From Patiria pectinifera (lineage: Eukaryota > Echinodermata > Asteroidea > Valvatida > Asterinidae), in assembly GCA_029964075.1 (NCBI GenBank), contig CM057135.1, positions 25,632,863 through 25,696,862 of the forward strand: 64,000 nucleotides of DNA. Direction: 5' to 3'. Positions within the stretch are counted from its first letter, which is position 1; each line of letters starts with the position of its first letter. Under the pieces are notes generated by a model. The model had not been told where the DNA came from. It searched no databases and saw only the letters and a program-made list of their open reading frames with translations. Shown one piece after another: positions 45,611 to 58,242 of this stretch. The position numbers were made by a program, and so were the translations under genes.

Positions 45611-45942
45611 TCTGTGAACTTTTTGGTAATAAAGCATTAATATGATGAGTGTAGCCAAAAGGACATAGTCACTGCTGCTGCATATTCAAAGTCGATTATT
45701 ACCATTTTACGTTGGTAGATCTCCAACAGTGCCTTCCCCAAAGGTAGGCACTTGTCGAGAACAACTGAAATATTCAGGTTGCCTAGCGATGTCACGTCGG
45801 TGGTACCGAACTTGTTTTATTTATTAGAAGACCTTTCCCCCCTTTCTGGTTAAGGCCCGAATTTGCGCCGCCAACGTCGGGAATCAAGAGTCATGTATAC
45901 ATGCAAAATCTATGCAACGTCGCGAAGGGAACACAAGCAGAG

Positions 45943-46127
45943 CTACAATCTTGGCCAAATCTCGTTGGGCCCCCACCCAATCCCCCGGCCCCCACACAAT
46001 GTTGTCTCTCCGATTGCACGGTGTGTGCTCCATCAGCTGGAGAGAACAACATTGACCGGGGGTGCGGGGGAGTGGGTGACCGTGGCAGGCTCAGGAAGTG
46101 TCCCAACCGTTTTGGCCAGGATTGTAG
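45943..46127. mobile_element. Small foldback MITE, GC-rich core (copy 2)
   Basis: Near-identical to 2455-2630, with ends AGCTACAATCTTGGCC and GGCCAGGATTGTAGCT. It lies between genes A and B. Confidence 0.65.
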
Positions 46128-46548
46128 CTCTACCACGAATACTTTGGCAAAGAAATTCAACAAAGAAATTAAATTGAACCTGCAAGTTTAAGTTCCAGTC
46201 ATTTGTTTTAATTGATCGTAGTCCGTTCTCCCTTGTGTTATATTTGACTAGACTGTCAACATCAGAAAGTATTTGATTGAAAAATGTTTTTTAAATGATA
46301 GTTTTACCAGGCAATATTAATTTTTATAAATTGTCGAAAAAACCCGAAAGTATAAATGTAGATGTAGATCATCATGCATTGTATATATTATCATAACAGA
46401 AAGACATACTAATTCACCGTTAAACGCGTTGGTAAATCGATAAAATAAGTTTTAATGACAGATGTAGCAGCAGCAAAACGAATATACCAAAAAATATAAT
46501 TAAAGTAATATAACAGTTATGCTTTAAATATAATGATATACATATTCA

Positions 46549-46690
46549 GTGTTGTATAGTACTCGTATAGTCGTACCCGTCCTCGTACTCATGACAAAGT
46601 ACTCGTACTCGTACTCACGACAAAGTACTCGTACTCGTACTCATAACAAAGTACTCGTATTCGTACTCGTCTTCATGACAAAGTAAAATG
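46549..46690. mobile_element. CAGTGTTGTA-ended element with TACTCG repeats, downstream of gene A
   Basis: Left end CAGTGTTGTATAGTACTCG and repeats of GTACTCGTACTC interrupted by ATGACAAA. The right terminus is lost. The same element in the same context, with both ends (CAGTGTTGTAG..AACAACACTG), lies at 62519-62660 downstream of copy C. Confidence 0.55.
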
Positions 46691-46821
46691 TTATCCTTGT
46701 GTTGCTAATTACTTGATGAGCACTTCATATTGAGAATTTTGGTTTTGCGTGTGAAAACACAAATCACATGCCTTTTCAAAAACAGAGGTGGTTTGCCAGT
46801 CAGGCACGTTTCATGTTTAAT

Positions 46822-49800
46822 CTACGAAAAGAGTGTTTCGCTGGGTTGTTTGAGTAACGTGGTCGGTTCATCACACTGAAGGCTCAGCGACTGGAAGGAA
46901 CTGTTTCGTCTCACTACCGCCGGGCGATCGTCGGAAAAGACCGGCACGTTCTCCGCGACGACTTCGTCCAGCGGGGAATCCTCCGGGACATCGCCGAGGG
47001 AGAACCGGCACCGAGGCGGCGTCTCAATCTCCTCAGGTTCCTCGGGTTCCTCGGAGGAGCTGGTGCGGTACCCTATCTTGCGGAGGACCCCAGTCCACGA
47101 CTGGTCCTCCTCTTTACCAAAGACCTCCTCGGCGCCCAACGACTCCCGCCTAGCCCGGGCGTAGTCCTTGTACTTGGTCAGAAGCCACTTGAACCGCTGG
47201 ACCGCCTCTTGATGCTTGCGGAGCACCATCTCGGCGAAGCCCGTGACGATGTCCCAGGTTTTCTTGGTGATCTCCTCGGAGTAGTACCAGTTTGCGGGGG
47301 TGAAGCGGATGACGTATTTCCCTTTGAGGGAGGTGGGGACCATGTGGGCCTTGCCAGACTGGTTGATCCGTTGAAGGAGGAATTCTGTCAAATTGTTCTC
47401 CCCCTGTGGAAAGTCAGTTCAAAAAAGTAATCATGTTGCAAAGATACACTGTACTCCGAACAAAAGCGACATCAAAACAACCAAGGTTTTGTTGTAATGC
47501 ATTATGCATGATAAACGGCCAAGACTCATCTAACAGAGCAAAATATTCAGGAGCCTGAAGACACCTCCACATCATACCAAGCAAGAATCAATAAAATCCT
47601 CATTATTCAAAAATCTGGAAAGTCCAGGGATCACGTGACTTCTTCTAAAGGATCATCCTCGTACCTTGAGCCTGAAGCACACCAGGCCGAACTCCACAGT
47701 GCCGACAACCTCGAACCTATCATCCGCACGCACCCAGGACTCGAACATCTTGGCTAAGGCCACATGCTGTTGATAAAAAAAAATAATAAAAATGCATCGT
47801 GATTTGACTAAGATCCCCAAAAACGAGAACGAAAGAAGAAAATATCATGTTTTCCCTTTTAAATCGTCATATTTTGAAATAAATTCCCTTGAAATTTCAT
47901 CTTCCAAATAAAACTAAAGCCTTTGAAAATAATATTGTTGTTACATGTTGACTTGAGCAAAGTTTTCCAACAAAGGAACAATCAAGCCGAAAGTTCAAAA
48001 GAAAAAAAGGATAAAGGATAGTCTTGAGAACGTGCACACTTGAAGTGGACTTCAAGAATTATCTGTAAAAACGCATGACAGAACCAAGTGACAACAGTCT
48101 GTTGATATGCTTACTGATCGTATGTACTCCTGCAGTCCTTCCACGCCATACGTCCTGATAACGAACCACAGTTTCAGTGATCGGAATCGCCGGCTTAATG
48201 GGATAGTCCAGTTCTGTCAATTCAAAATGACATCCAATCAGGTGTGTATAGGCCTATTCAAGCAAAAACTCAAAACAGTTTGATAAAATGTTGATTAACA
48301 TCAACACTCATAGTAATGGAAATCGGATATAGCTTCCTTTTCGTTCCCATTCTGCAATACCGGCTGGCCAGGTGACCAGCCAAGTTACAGGGACCTTCTG
48401 TACAGGGTGAGTAAAAAAAAACCGAAACCGAAATGTCGGGACCATTGTATTAGTGAAGTTCTGCATGTACCACTTTCAAAATCTAGGATATGAAACCCCA
48501 ATTAATAAGCTTGCTTTTAGTACAAGAATCATTCAAATCACTTATGTACTTTTCAAGTTACGGAGTTTTAAACGCAACCGCCGTTTTAAGGTTCTGTGAT
48601 CGGAATCGCCGGCTTAATGGGATTGTCCAGTTCTGTCAATTCGAAATGACATACAATCAATTAAGTGTGCATATTCAAGCAAGACTTAAAAAAAAGTTTG
48701 ATTAAACGTTTATTTAAATGAACATTCTTAAATAAGTACCTAAGACAGTTTACCCATTCATATTCGTACGGTCGAGAGCTCGTCTCGTGGTCGGCCTTAG
48801 ACGGTTGATAATACACCGGCTGGCTGGTCCTAAACACTTTTCCAGTGTCACATGAAACTTTGACTCCTATGAAATCCGGTGACTTTAACCGTTTTATTGG
48901 CTGAATCCTCACAATCCTCACGTGGGCATGCGCAATACTACCGGTAAGTCAGTATTTCATAGTCCTAAATTCACACTACACCGGCACAGCTGCATAAAAG
49001 GAGTTGTTTACGACTACTCACGAGAAGAACATACCATAACATAGCTAGGGCCCTTTCGAAAAACATGAAGTAAAATTGTTGAAGAAAATCGTTGAAAATT
49101 TATTATTTTTGATTTATTTTAACTTTTGGACCGAAAAGTTTTGATTTTTTGACCGAAATGATATTTATGAATGGGAATAAATATGTGCTTGGCCGGTATT
49201 AAATACTATGCTTGGCCGTTATTAAACACTATGTCTAAGACCGGATTGGAGTCTGGACGCTGATAATGACCCTTGCTTTCGGCTCTGGTCATTATCAACG
49301 TCCAGACTCCAAACCGGTCTTAAACATAGTGTTTAAAACCGGCCAAGCACACATTTATTCCCTTACTCACATTTAATGGAAATCGGATATAGCTTCCTTC
49401 CCGTTCCCATTCTGCAATACCGGCTGGCCAGCTGACCAGCCAAGTTTCAAGGACCTTGTATAGACCATTTGCTTTCGTCAGCCATCTTTGAGGTGTTGAG
49501 GTGAACGCAAGTGAGGTCTGTCGAACAAAAGCGCAGACCCCAAAGATTGCTGCAGTGCGACAAACATACACGCGATCAGTTTTACTCTTACCCTGTAGTC
49601 CAGAAGGTGTTTCTCGTGTTCATCTTCCATGTAGTAGATGCGGTTGATGGAGAGTGCTTCCACTAACAAGTACTTGTTTCTCACCCTGAAAAACAGAAGG
49701 CCATTTTAAATATCAAAGGCAAGTGTGTCTATAAAATCAAAGAGTTTGAAGGTCTGAATATTTGCCAAAAAAAGTTTGAGTGTGAAATGCCCTTTTTTTT

Positions 49801-52800
49801 TTTTAACAAACTGTTGATTGTACATTTTTGAAGGACTTAACTTACATGCAAAAGACTGTCTCATCGAAGGGTGACCATTAGAAAGGTAAGTAGCTAATAT
49901 TCAGCAAAGCTAAAATTTGAAACAGATTTGTTGAAAAGGCCTGGTCTGAATTCGCTGAGAAAATCCATCGAGATTGGACAAAAATCAAAATCACAAATGA
50001 TCGGCAGTTGTTTGCGGATGTTTGGCGACCGTTTGTGATTTTTTTCAAGGTATAGGCATAAGGCTAGGCAAGCATCGCCTTCATGACGCAATCTCATGCT
50101 ACTGTAAGAAAAGAAAGCCATTTAAGGAAGGATATTTACCACATGACTGAGCAGTCCATACCCACGTGCATCCACTTAATGGGATTGTAGTTGAAAGACG
50201 TCACGTACTGGAACAAAATAATGAAAGAAAGTTATTTTGGCATAACACTGGTTCTTCTATAGCGTTGTTTTCTCGTCTCTCCGTATTATTTAGTAACTAA
50301 ATTATAATGCTTACCATTAGTCCTATGATAAAAGGATATGAGAGTCAAGGATTCATAACCGGACGTATGTTAATAAAATAAACTACCCATATTATGACAT
50401 TATAGTCGGGCAGTTTTGTCTCTCATACCTGGAACCCTTTGAGTAGGTATCTGTACTCCGGGCAGATGAGTGCGTTACCACCGTAGGCGCCGTCCACGTG
50501 AAGCCATAGGTCCTTCTCTGCGCAGACTTGCCCGATCTCCTCAATGTTGTCCACGGCTGCACTGCCTGTTGTTCCGATAGTTGTACAGACCTGAAATTAA
50601 AAAACACTTATTGGTGTAGAAATAATAACAAGGTCATGTGGTTCGTGCAAGAAAATTGTGTCTTTTGACTTTTGGCGACTGTGGACAATGACTTTTTTTA
50701 ATTGACTAGATTGGTAACGATCAATATCTTAAAGCCAATATTTGTTGTTGTGGGGGGGGGTTATTGATTGATTGATTTTTCTAAGGGGCTTCATGTTCTA
50801 AGAATATAAACACTTCAAAATTATTTACTTTATTTACTTTATTTCGGGAGTATTACGTTATTTCGGGTGTCGTACATTAAGGTGACTCTCGGGAAAATAT
50901 TGCCGGACATTTCTGTTTTTACTTACAAAGAATGGAACCATTCCACTTGCGATATCCTTCTGCAAGATAAATGAAAGAAGCAACACTTCTGATTTACCCG
51001 CAGTTCAAATCTAACCCAGTCCGCATGAATTCAAATGTGTATTTCGCATACTAGCAAAATATTCTATGACAATGAACCTACCAAGTTTCATGCCGATTGG
51101 ACATTGTCAATGTTTGAGTATTTTTTTTTTTTTTTTTTTACATGTTTCGCCTTCCCTTTATGGGGCTATGTGCTTTTAATACCTTCTGCACATAACCTAT
51201 AAAGGCCTGTAACAGAGTCATGGGCTTGTCACTCATCTCGTTACTCCTTTAACTGTGCCATGGTGCCTCACAAGATTGAGTGGGATGGTTTGCACGGGCG
51301 TGTGATAATGAACGCTAAATTGAACCGGTATTTAGAATCCGTTTGACTGCTCAGAAACGGGCATTGAAATTACCTCCACAGCTTCGCGGAGAGTCTTCCC
51401 GCGGAGCGAAAACTTATCGTCAGTCGGCAAAATACGTCTCTTCACGAAGGCAATGTTCGCTGCCTTCTCCACCGACGAATGAGCCTGAGAAAAGAAGGAG
51501 TCAATTTAATTAATACAGCTTGCAACATCTGACATTACAGATAAAACTGTTCATGGTAGTCTACCAACTACTTTGATGCTATCTTCTTCCCTCCCTCTTT
51601 TAGGAGGGGTGAACCATGCTCTCCTCCCATATCGCAAACCCTCACTGTAAAAAGGGTGAGGTCGTACATGGCTAGAAAGAGGCTCGGCTAGCGCACTGTA
51701 CCCTTCAAAGTTGGCTCCCTTCCAACATGACAGGGATACAAAAAGAAGGAACTTTTTGTAGCCCAATGCGTGTGTACCTCTTCTGAGAAATAAGCCACCA
51801 GCTTGGACAGCAGGATGCAGTCATCTTCTCCTGGGTGGGTCTCCTTCAAGGCAGTGATGGTTTTGGTCCTGGCTGCAAACATACACACAAGGGTGCACTC
51901 GCTAGATGAGGCCTACAAAACAAAGTAGAAAGCAGGATCGTATTATCTCCTTGCATTCGAAACCAAAGAAAGTATACAAACCCTATAGAGTTCCTCCCTA
52001 GCTCTATGAACACACACAGTTGCGGGACATCAGTGCCACGCAAAACTGCTCGACCAGTCTTCCCTAAACTTCTGGATCTGCTAATATATTTGCTACCTTG
52101 GCCGGTAGTTGGCAGATATTAGGTCCTCGACAAGTCATGAATTGTTGCGATCTTCACCTCCCCACTTGTAACAGTAAATCATGTTGCTAGACGGTGCATG
52201 CGCTGTTAAGAAGTTGTACCAAGTTGTATGGTTTATTTTCAAAGGGGTGTGTTTGATGTGAAGCAGAGGCCGTGAAATAATTTCTGGGATGGGCCAAGTA
52301 AACATTTCCCTTTCCATGCCAAAACCTTGTGTAACCATACTCTGCCTTTGAATTACTTGCGCAAGAACCCCCCCCCCCCAAAAAAAAAAACCCGCCAAAA
52401 AAACCCACAAAAAACACGGGGTCCATTGCATAATGAGGTACACTACTTATGCACTGTCTTACTGAGGGAAAATTTGATCGACTTTTTCCCAGACGTTTCG
52501 GTTTAACGTCATACCAAGACTTGTCCATTTCCATGAGGTATATGGGACCATGTATGCCCATCTTTACCTGGATGACCCCTCCCCCTTTACCCCCCTCGGT
52601 GTAAGGTAGCAGTTCCTTGGGAAGACCCATCATGCGTCCCACCCAGTCAACCATGACCGTCTCCAACTCCGTCATGACGGGACAGGCGATCTGCCAAGAA
52701 GAAAAAAATGTAATTTTATCACATGATTGAGAAGCGCTCCATAAATGTTTCAATAGGCCATATTTTTGAGCGCACGAGGGCGCTGCTACGACGCCATTTT

Positions 52801-55800
52801 GAGGGCGCTGTAACGACGCCAATTTGAGGGCGCTGTGACGACACTTCTTTGAGGGCGCTCTAGCGACGCCATTTTGACAAATTTTCACAAATGCGAATCC
52901 AAATAGGTTATTCACGTAAGTTTACATGATGGTATTATTCAAATGTTACCGTTTTAAAATCTTTAATTTTGAGATCGAAGTAAGGTTTCAAAATTGCTTC
53001 AATAAATGAGATAATTGTCTACCTTTTGTTACCAGAGAATTACGTCATGACATCATCATTATTCACTAAAATGTCATTTTGCAATCGGCAAAATGTTGTG
53101 GCCTTGGCCGGTCGTGGTAGGAAATAGTATTATAAGGTGTGTCATTTAAAATGGAAGACGTTTCTGTGTGCTTACAGGATAACCATCCACAAACCTCACA
53201 TTGATAACAGAAACCATTTTGATCAGGCACACTACAGTCAACACCACTACAATACAACCACATCTACCATCATGCAACAACCATAACACCATCACACACT
53301 TATCTCAACCACCTCATCTCAGCTGTGCGCTGTTCACGGGAAATACTCAGAACCAAAGTTCACTTACATTGTAGCCGTCTTTCAAATTTGAAAAGAAGTT
53401 GCACAGAACGCCCTCACCGTTCGGTGGCCATGGAAAGTACAAAGTACTTATGCGTAATACATAGGAACACAGAGGGCGCTCTGTGCAAGCTCCTTTTTAC
53501 TTCACCCCTTGTACATATTGTAATTTAATTAAAATAACAATAATACCTCAAAGATGGCTACCGAGTGCAGATGGTCTGTAACATTAATGTTCTCACCCAG
53601 GTAAAGCTGATGGCGCCAAGACCTGCTGCGAGGAACTCGCCCAGCATCGATGGGTAGGAGTTACCACCGGGGAAGTAGGCGTGGAAATGAGGATGCTGCC
53701 AGTGGGTCATCTGTCAATGTAGGAGCAAGTAATAAGGTAAAGGAACTATCTTGTCTTGTTTCTATGGATTGAAGGATTTGCAATGAAATATGAGTGCCGT
53801 GGCCTCATGGTCCGGAGCTTTGAATTCGCAGTCAGGGGATAATTCTGCAGGTTTGGGGTTCGAGTCCAGCCTGGGTTTATGGTGCGTGTGCCCATGGGCA
53901 AGGCACTTTGTCACTCATTGCTTCTCCCCACCCAGGAGTAAATGGGTACCTGTGAGGGCAGAGATGGTTATTGTGGTTGAGTTTAGCTGCTTTGCGCCGA
54001 AATGGCAGCATCGAGCTGTATGTACTCCCAGGGAGGGGCTGAGATTGTCTTTGGAATGTTTGATTGACCCAATGAGCAGGTTATATATTAAAGGGTGGAT
54101 ACGTGCGCTTTATAAATACGCATTATCATTATTATGAAAACCTCTGACGTGTTTTGTGATAAGGTTTGGATGTCAAGAAACGTTTCTGGAGACATGATAG
54201 ACGGATCAGAAGGCAATGGGCTGCATTAAGTCTTTTGAAAGCAGGGATGTAAATCCCAATTTCTCTTTTTTGAAGTTGCAGATAACATTTCTAAGCCATA
54301 CACTTTTCTTCAATATCTCAAACCTTCCTGCAAAACGCCTAGTCTGAGTATCACCCGTTATCCACGGAGCCAGTCTCCATATAACGTCTGATATATCAAA
54401 ACATGCAGATTTATGCGATCTCGCGCCTCATCCAATCAGCGAATCTGCTCAAAAAGTAACACAGACTACAAAATGCCATCCTAAGTTGTAAAAGGTTTTC
54501 TTTAATTTGTTGTATTTAGATAAAAAAAAACACGAGGGAAGCGTCCGTTTTCTCCTGTGTTGTCGATTTGCCGTGCATGCAAAACTTCATTGCTGTTTTT
54601 TTTTATGGCAACCTTTTGTTTGCTGGCCCTGTTTTTCTTGCAACACTTGCTCTCAAAATGCCATTTTGGCAACCCTCCCACGAGTACATGACTCTTAGCT
54701 ATTCGATTTTATAAATACAAACAGCAATTAGGTCGCGTTTCAACAGTGCACAGCTTAATTCAGGCCTTTTGAAAGTTGGCATTTCCCCCAGGGTTCTGTC
54801 TGATCACAGTAGCTTATCCCTCCCCCGCCCCCACTTCACGGTTATTGGTTTCCAGTTTTATTGTGATATTCGGTGGTGATTGATATGTTTTGAAGTTTGG
54901 CTGCAAACGGTATTTCAATGAATAAAATCTTTCAAGGGCACTATACGGGTCAAATTGGCAAGAATGAAAACCAAGACCTGTACCATGGTAAGTATTATAA
55001 CACGAACCGAATAGTTTGACAGATGTACGTTGGGTTGAATAGTTCAAGCGGATTGGAGGTACTCGGATCATAAGTACTTTTGATTATTTGCGACCTTGTT
55101 GACGCCATTTGGCCGATGCAAGAATATGAACAAGATGATGATGAAAAAAATAAAATAAAAACGAGAACACTCTATAAATAAACAAGAACAACAGACAACA
55201 CAAAATCAAGAGCAAAAGAACGAGAACAAAAGTAAAACACGCACAAAAACCACACCAAGAACATCAATAATAATGAACAGGAACAACAAGATATTCAAAG
55301 AACAATTATACAAAAAGAACAAACAAAAAACGTGAAAAATACATCAAAAGAACAACGATAAACAGTAATAAAAGAACAGGAACAAGTACAGTTACAGCAG
55401 CAACAAGACCAACACAAACATCAACATTATTGATTAATTATTTGTCACACAAATTGACGCTTGAGAGCTGTTCAGGTTATAAGTATAAGTCAACCCATGC
55501 ATGCATCAGAAGTTTTCTAATGCTGATGCAGAAACCGAAATAAGCCTTTTCAACGACATGATCTGGACTATTATTGTTTACAGTCGTGAAAACATAAGGT
55601 TTTGAAATAACTTTTCTTTGGGCTGTCAGCCTGTCACCAGTGTCAGCCGATATGGAAAAAATCTGGACCGTGGCTCTTTAATCCAGGTCTGTGCTGATTA
55701 CTTTTGTTCTATATACACTAATTCTCATTATCTAATCACAACTCACCCCTGGTAGGATCTTGTCTTGTACGTCCGTCATGATGTCCTGCCAAGCCTCGGG

Positions 55801-55947
55801 TTGCTGGGGCGCATTCGCAGGTAACAGTTTGTGCAGGTAGCCTGGCTCCACGGAGGGTAGCACGGGACGGTCCTTGACGCCCTTCAGGTAGTCCACGATA
55901 AAGTCAGCCACCTCACCGGCAGACCGACGGAACTCATCGCCCTCCAT
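46822..55947 (-). CDS. Aromatic-amino-acid decarboxylase-like (tyrosine/DOPA/histidine type), gene A, 12 exons
   Basis: Complete group II PLP decarboxylase, probably cytosolic, making a biogenic amine. Exons: 55947-55747, 53710-53597, 52690-52568, 51912-51778, 51484-51374, 50959-50927 (33 bp), 50590-50429, 50207-50140, 49685-49592, 48213-48115, 47766-47665, 47403-46822. All donors are GT and all acceptors AG; the sum is 1824 bp, 607 residues. N-terminal dimer segment 1-67 ([16 protein letters not shown]), [13 protein letters not shown] 69-81, ACPVMTELE 107-115, AHSSVEKA 192-199 with His193, HVDGAYGG 270-277 with Asp272, NYNPIKW with PLP-lysine 304, NRIYY with loop Tyr333, PLSRRFRS with Ser354. 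Human DDC has His192, Asp271, Lys303 and Tyr332 at these places. A tail of about 130 residues, acidic and Ser-rich, ends KQPSETLFS. Tyr333 and His193 argue for decarboxylase over aldehyde synthase. Exact substrate unknown. Confidence 0.92.
48404..49370. repeat. Repeat block in intron 9 of gene A
   Basis: 48404-48600 is the ACAGGGTGAGTAAAAAAA repeat. It is followed by a second partial copy of exon-10-adjacent sequence (48596-48662 repeats CGGAATCGCCGGCTTAATGG and the intron border), then by the GTGCTTGGCCGGT hairpin repeat (48770-49370), with inverted halves meeting near 49260. Confidence 0.55.
52773..52880. repeat. Tandem GAGGGCGCT repeats, unit about 31 bp
   Basis: Four units of the type GAGGGCGCTGTAACGACGCC, then ATTTT, in intron 2 of gene A about 80 bp before exon 3. 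GC-rich against an AT-rich background. Confidence 0.7.
53790..54135 (+). mobile_element. tRNA-derived SINE, full copy
   Basis: Head GTGCCGTGGCCTCATGGTCC and B-box GGGGTTCGAGTCC, body CCACCCAGGAGTAAATGGGT, tail GCGCTTTATAAATACGC ending (ATT)n. Same family as 15598-15915. It is in intron 1 of gene A. Confidence 0.75.
55130..55440. repeat. A/C-biased low-complexity tract
   Basis: About 310 bp in which the plus strand is dominated by A with C and G and is poor in T, built from AACAAGAACAACA-type words. It lies in intron 1 of gene A. A shorter similar tract lies at 42425-42490 in intron 1 of B's neighbourhood (just past exon 1 on the coding strand). Confidence 0.6.
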
Positions 55948-57192
55948 ACAGAAATTCTTTAGTTATAGTCTGGGTATACCTTGTTCTGTGTTGACTGAAC
56001 CTGAAATGAGCCGGACGTATCGAGCGGCCTATTTATGTGAGCAGCATCAACCTCAAATTGGCCATATCGGACTGAGCTGCAGAGACGGGACACGTAGGCC
56101 AAATCCTTCCACTTCAACAATGGAGCGCCAAATGATCCAAATTCAGCAACTTGCTCATTCCCCGTTCATGGTAAACGAAGTCCTGAATCAGAGGGTTAGG
56201 CTCTTTATGTTTTTGTTTTTCATTTAATCTTAGTTTTGATCTTAGTTTGTTACATGAGTGCACCTGGATGGGAATGGAAACTTTATAAACTTTCAAAAAA
56301 AATAAAAAATAAAATAAGCAAGTGGACATTAACTCCTAAAAGAAAGATTTACTTGGAAAAACATCCTTTGACAAAAAGAATCACTTTATAACAGTAATTC
56401 ATGTTTTGAAACCACACTGAAATTGACTGACATAAAAAAACAATGAAAGGACTGACAGCGAAACTTAATCGATCTGAACATCTGTACGCGTATCATGCAA
56501 TTAACTTTTCAGATACCTAATTTATTGGATAGGCGTATATCATTTCGGTGTGGCGTTCCACACCAGATGACAGTGGCATATTTCTGCCAACTTTTTATAT
56601 CCTGGTAGTGAATCAGTTCGAAGTTTCGGTTTACCACGCATGGCTGGATGGAGATTGACCCGAGTATTACTGTACGTGTCGGCACGCATGAGTTTCCTGT
56701 GGCCAACGTGCAGAAAGTGTAAACGATGTGTGACACGTAGCGCACGTTTTGGTCCCCGTCCCAATTTTCCAAATGAATTCGCGCACTGACCAACAGTATT
56801 GTAAAGAGCATAAAGAGCAACTCAGTGCGATAAACCTCTGTACAAAAAGGGCAGGTTGACCAAGGTTCTCTTCTTGTTTGTTTACACTGTTAAAATAAAT
56901 CTGTACTTTTACATTGATTCCCCCCGGATTGTTCGTTTAACATTTATGAAGGTAAAATAGGATGATTGCTTTTTTTTACTCCTTGTAAATTTTCGGGGGA
57001 AAAATAACTTTCCAAAATGCGCTTCCCTCAAAAAAGTGAGTGGTTTCTGTACAGGTAGACTTGACTCAAGTCGGTTCCTGGGGTTTACATGAACACTAGA
57101 GTAGGCGTATGCGTATACCTCTCAGGTCTAATTATAAAGTGCGCCCTCACGTGCTAGCCTTCCTGCCAGAGCAGGAATATCGACTTGGCTAT
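55948..57192 (-). promoter_or_regulatory. 5' flank of gene A, duplicated in front of gene B
   Basis: Partner of 43063-45610. The match begins within a few bases of the ATG and runs about 1.24 kb, with the 1.24 kb segment 43983-45225 absent here. TTTATAAA-like sequence lies about 335 bp upstream of the ATG. A promoter is expected; core elements are not resolved. Confidence 0.5.
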
Positions 57193-57528
57193 TTAGTTGG
57201 GGGGTTTCTGGCGGGGGGGGGGGGCATGGCCAATTCGCCCCCCCCCTCCCCGATCCAACCCGGTAGGAACAATTAAAAAGAAGGTTCAACAAAACAGCCG
57301 AATACAAAGCGAACTTGCAAATCCAATTACAAAAACCTATGAAGAAAAACAAAAGAGAAACTCCGAGAAAACTAGAATGGTGATGATCATATTTTTTGCG
57401 CACTTTGCAGACAGTCTTTACATAGTTTTTATACATGCAGTAATGTCAGGTTTGGTATGATTGGTTAAAAGTGAACACAATTCTTATATCGATTCTTATA
57501 CCGTAATAAATCAATATTTGTTTGTTTA

Positions 57529-57682
57529 CCCTTCACCGACGTATAGACACGATACTCAGTGTACGTGTTACCTCCCGAGTGGAAGTTGGGGAAAATGCAC
57601 TAGAAAGCAAGAAGATGTGACGGAGTGATTTTTTCCAACTTTCACTCTGTAGGTAACACACTGCTTATACGTCGGTGAAGGG
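57529..57682. mobile_element. 154-bp stem-loop MITE
   Basis: CCCTTCACCGACGTATA faces TATACGTCGGTGAAGGG, and inside GTGTTACCTCC..GGAAGTTGG partly faces CCAACTTTC..GGTAACAC. No coding potential. Confidence 0.7.
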
Positions 57683-57954
57683 CAAGACCTAATGTCAATT
57701 TCATCATTCCGACGCAAATTCATGTTATGAATAGTACGAAAGTATAGTCTGTTAATATGCATTCTGCATATATCCATGTCTCGCTATGGGTCTTCACTAC
57801 AACATGTACACGAAGGCCATATCATACAAATGCAATGGCAGATACAATGTACCGATCCAGTAAGCCCCTCCCACTGCGCACGTGGCAAATTAAATAGGTG
57901 TGCGCTTTTTCAATGAAACAATTCACACGCATGTCATTTGTTTTCGTTTTGCTG

Positions 57955-58180
57955 AAAGAACACTTACCTTTTTGTGATCCTTGGACTGAACTTTAAAACG
58001 GAGGTTTTGTTCAAAATTCTGTAACTTGAAAAGTGCATGAGTGATTTGAATGATTCTAGTTCTAAAAAAACCTTATGAATTGGACTTTCATATCCCAGAT
58101 TTTGAAAGTGGTACATGCAGAACTTCACTAAAACAATGGTCCCGACATTTGGGTTTCGCTTTTTTTGACTCACCCTGTGG
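57955..58180 (-). repeat. Dispersed repeat (inverted copy of 19982-20200)
   Basis: Read on the minus strand it starts near ACAGGGTGAGTC, includes TTCAAGTTACAGAATTTTG and ends at GATCACAAAAAGG. Same family as 48404-48600. Confidence 0.55.
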
Positions 58181-58242
58181 AGCCATATAGGCAGAACCAA
58201 AGCTACATTTCAAACAGCCATAGGTAACGATAAAACACACCA

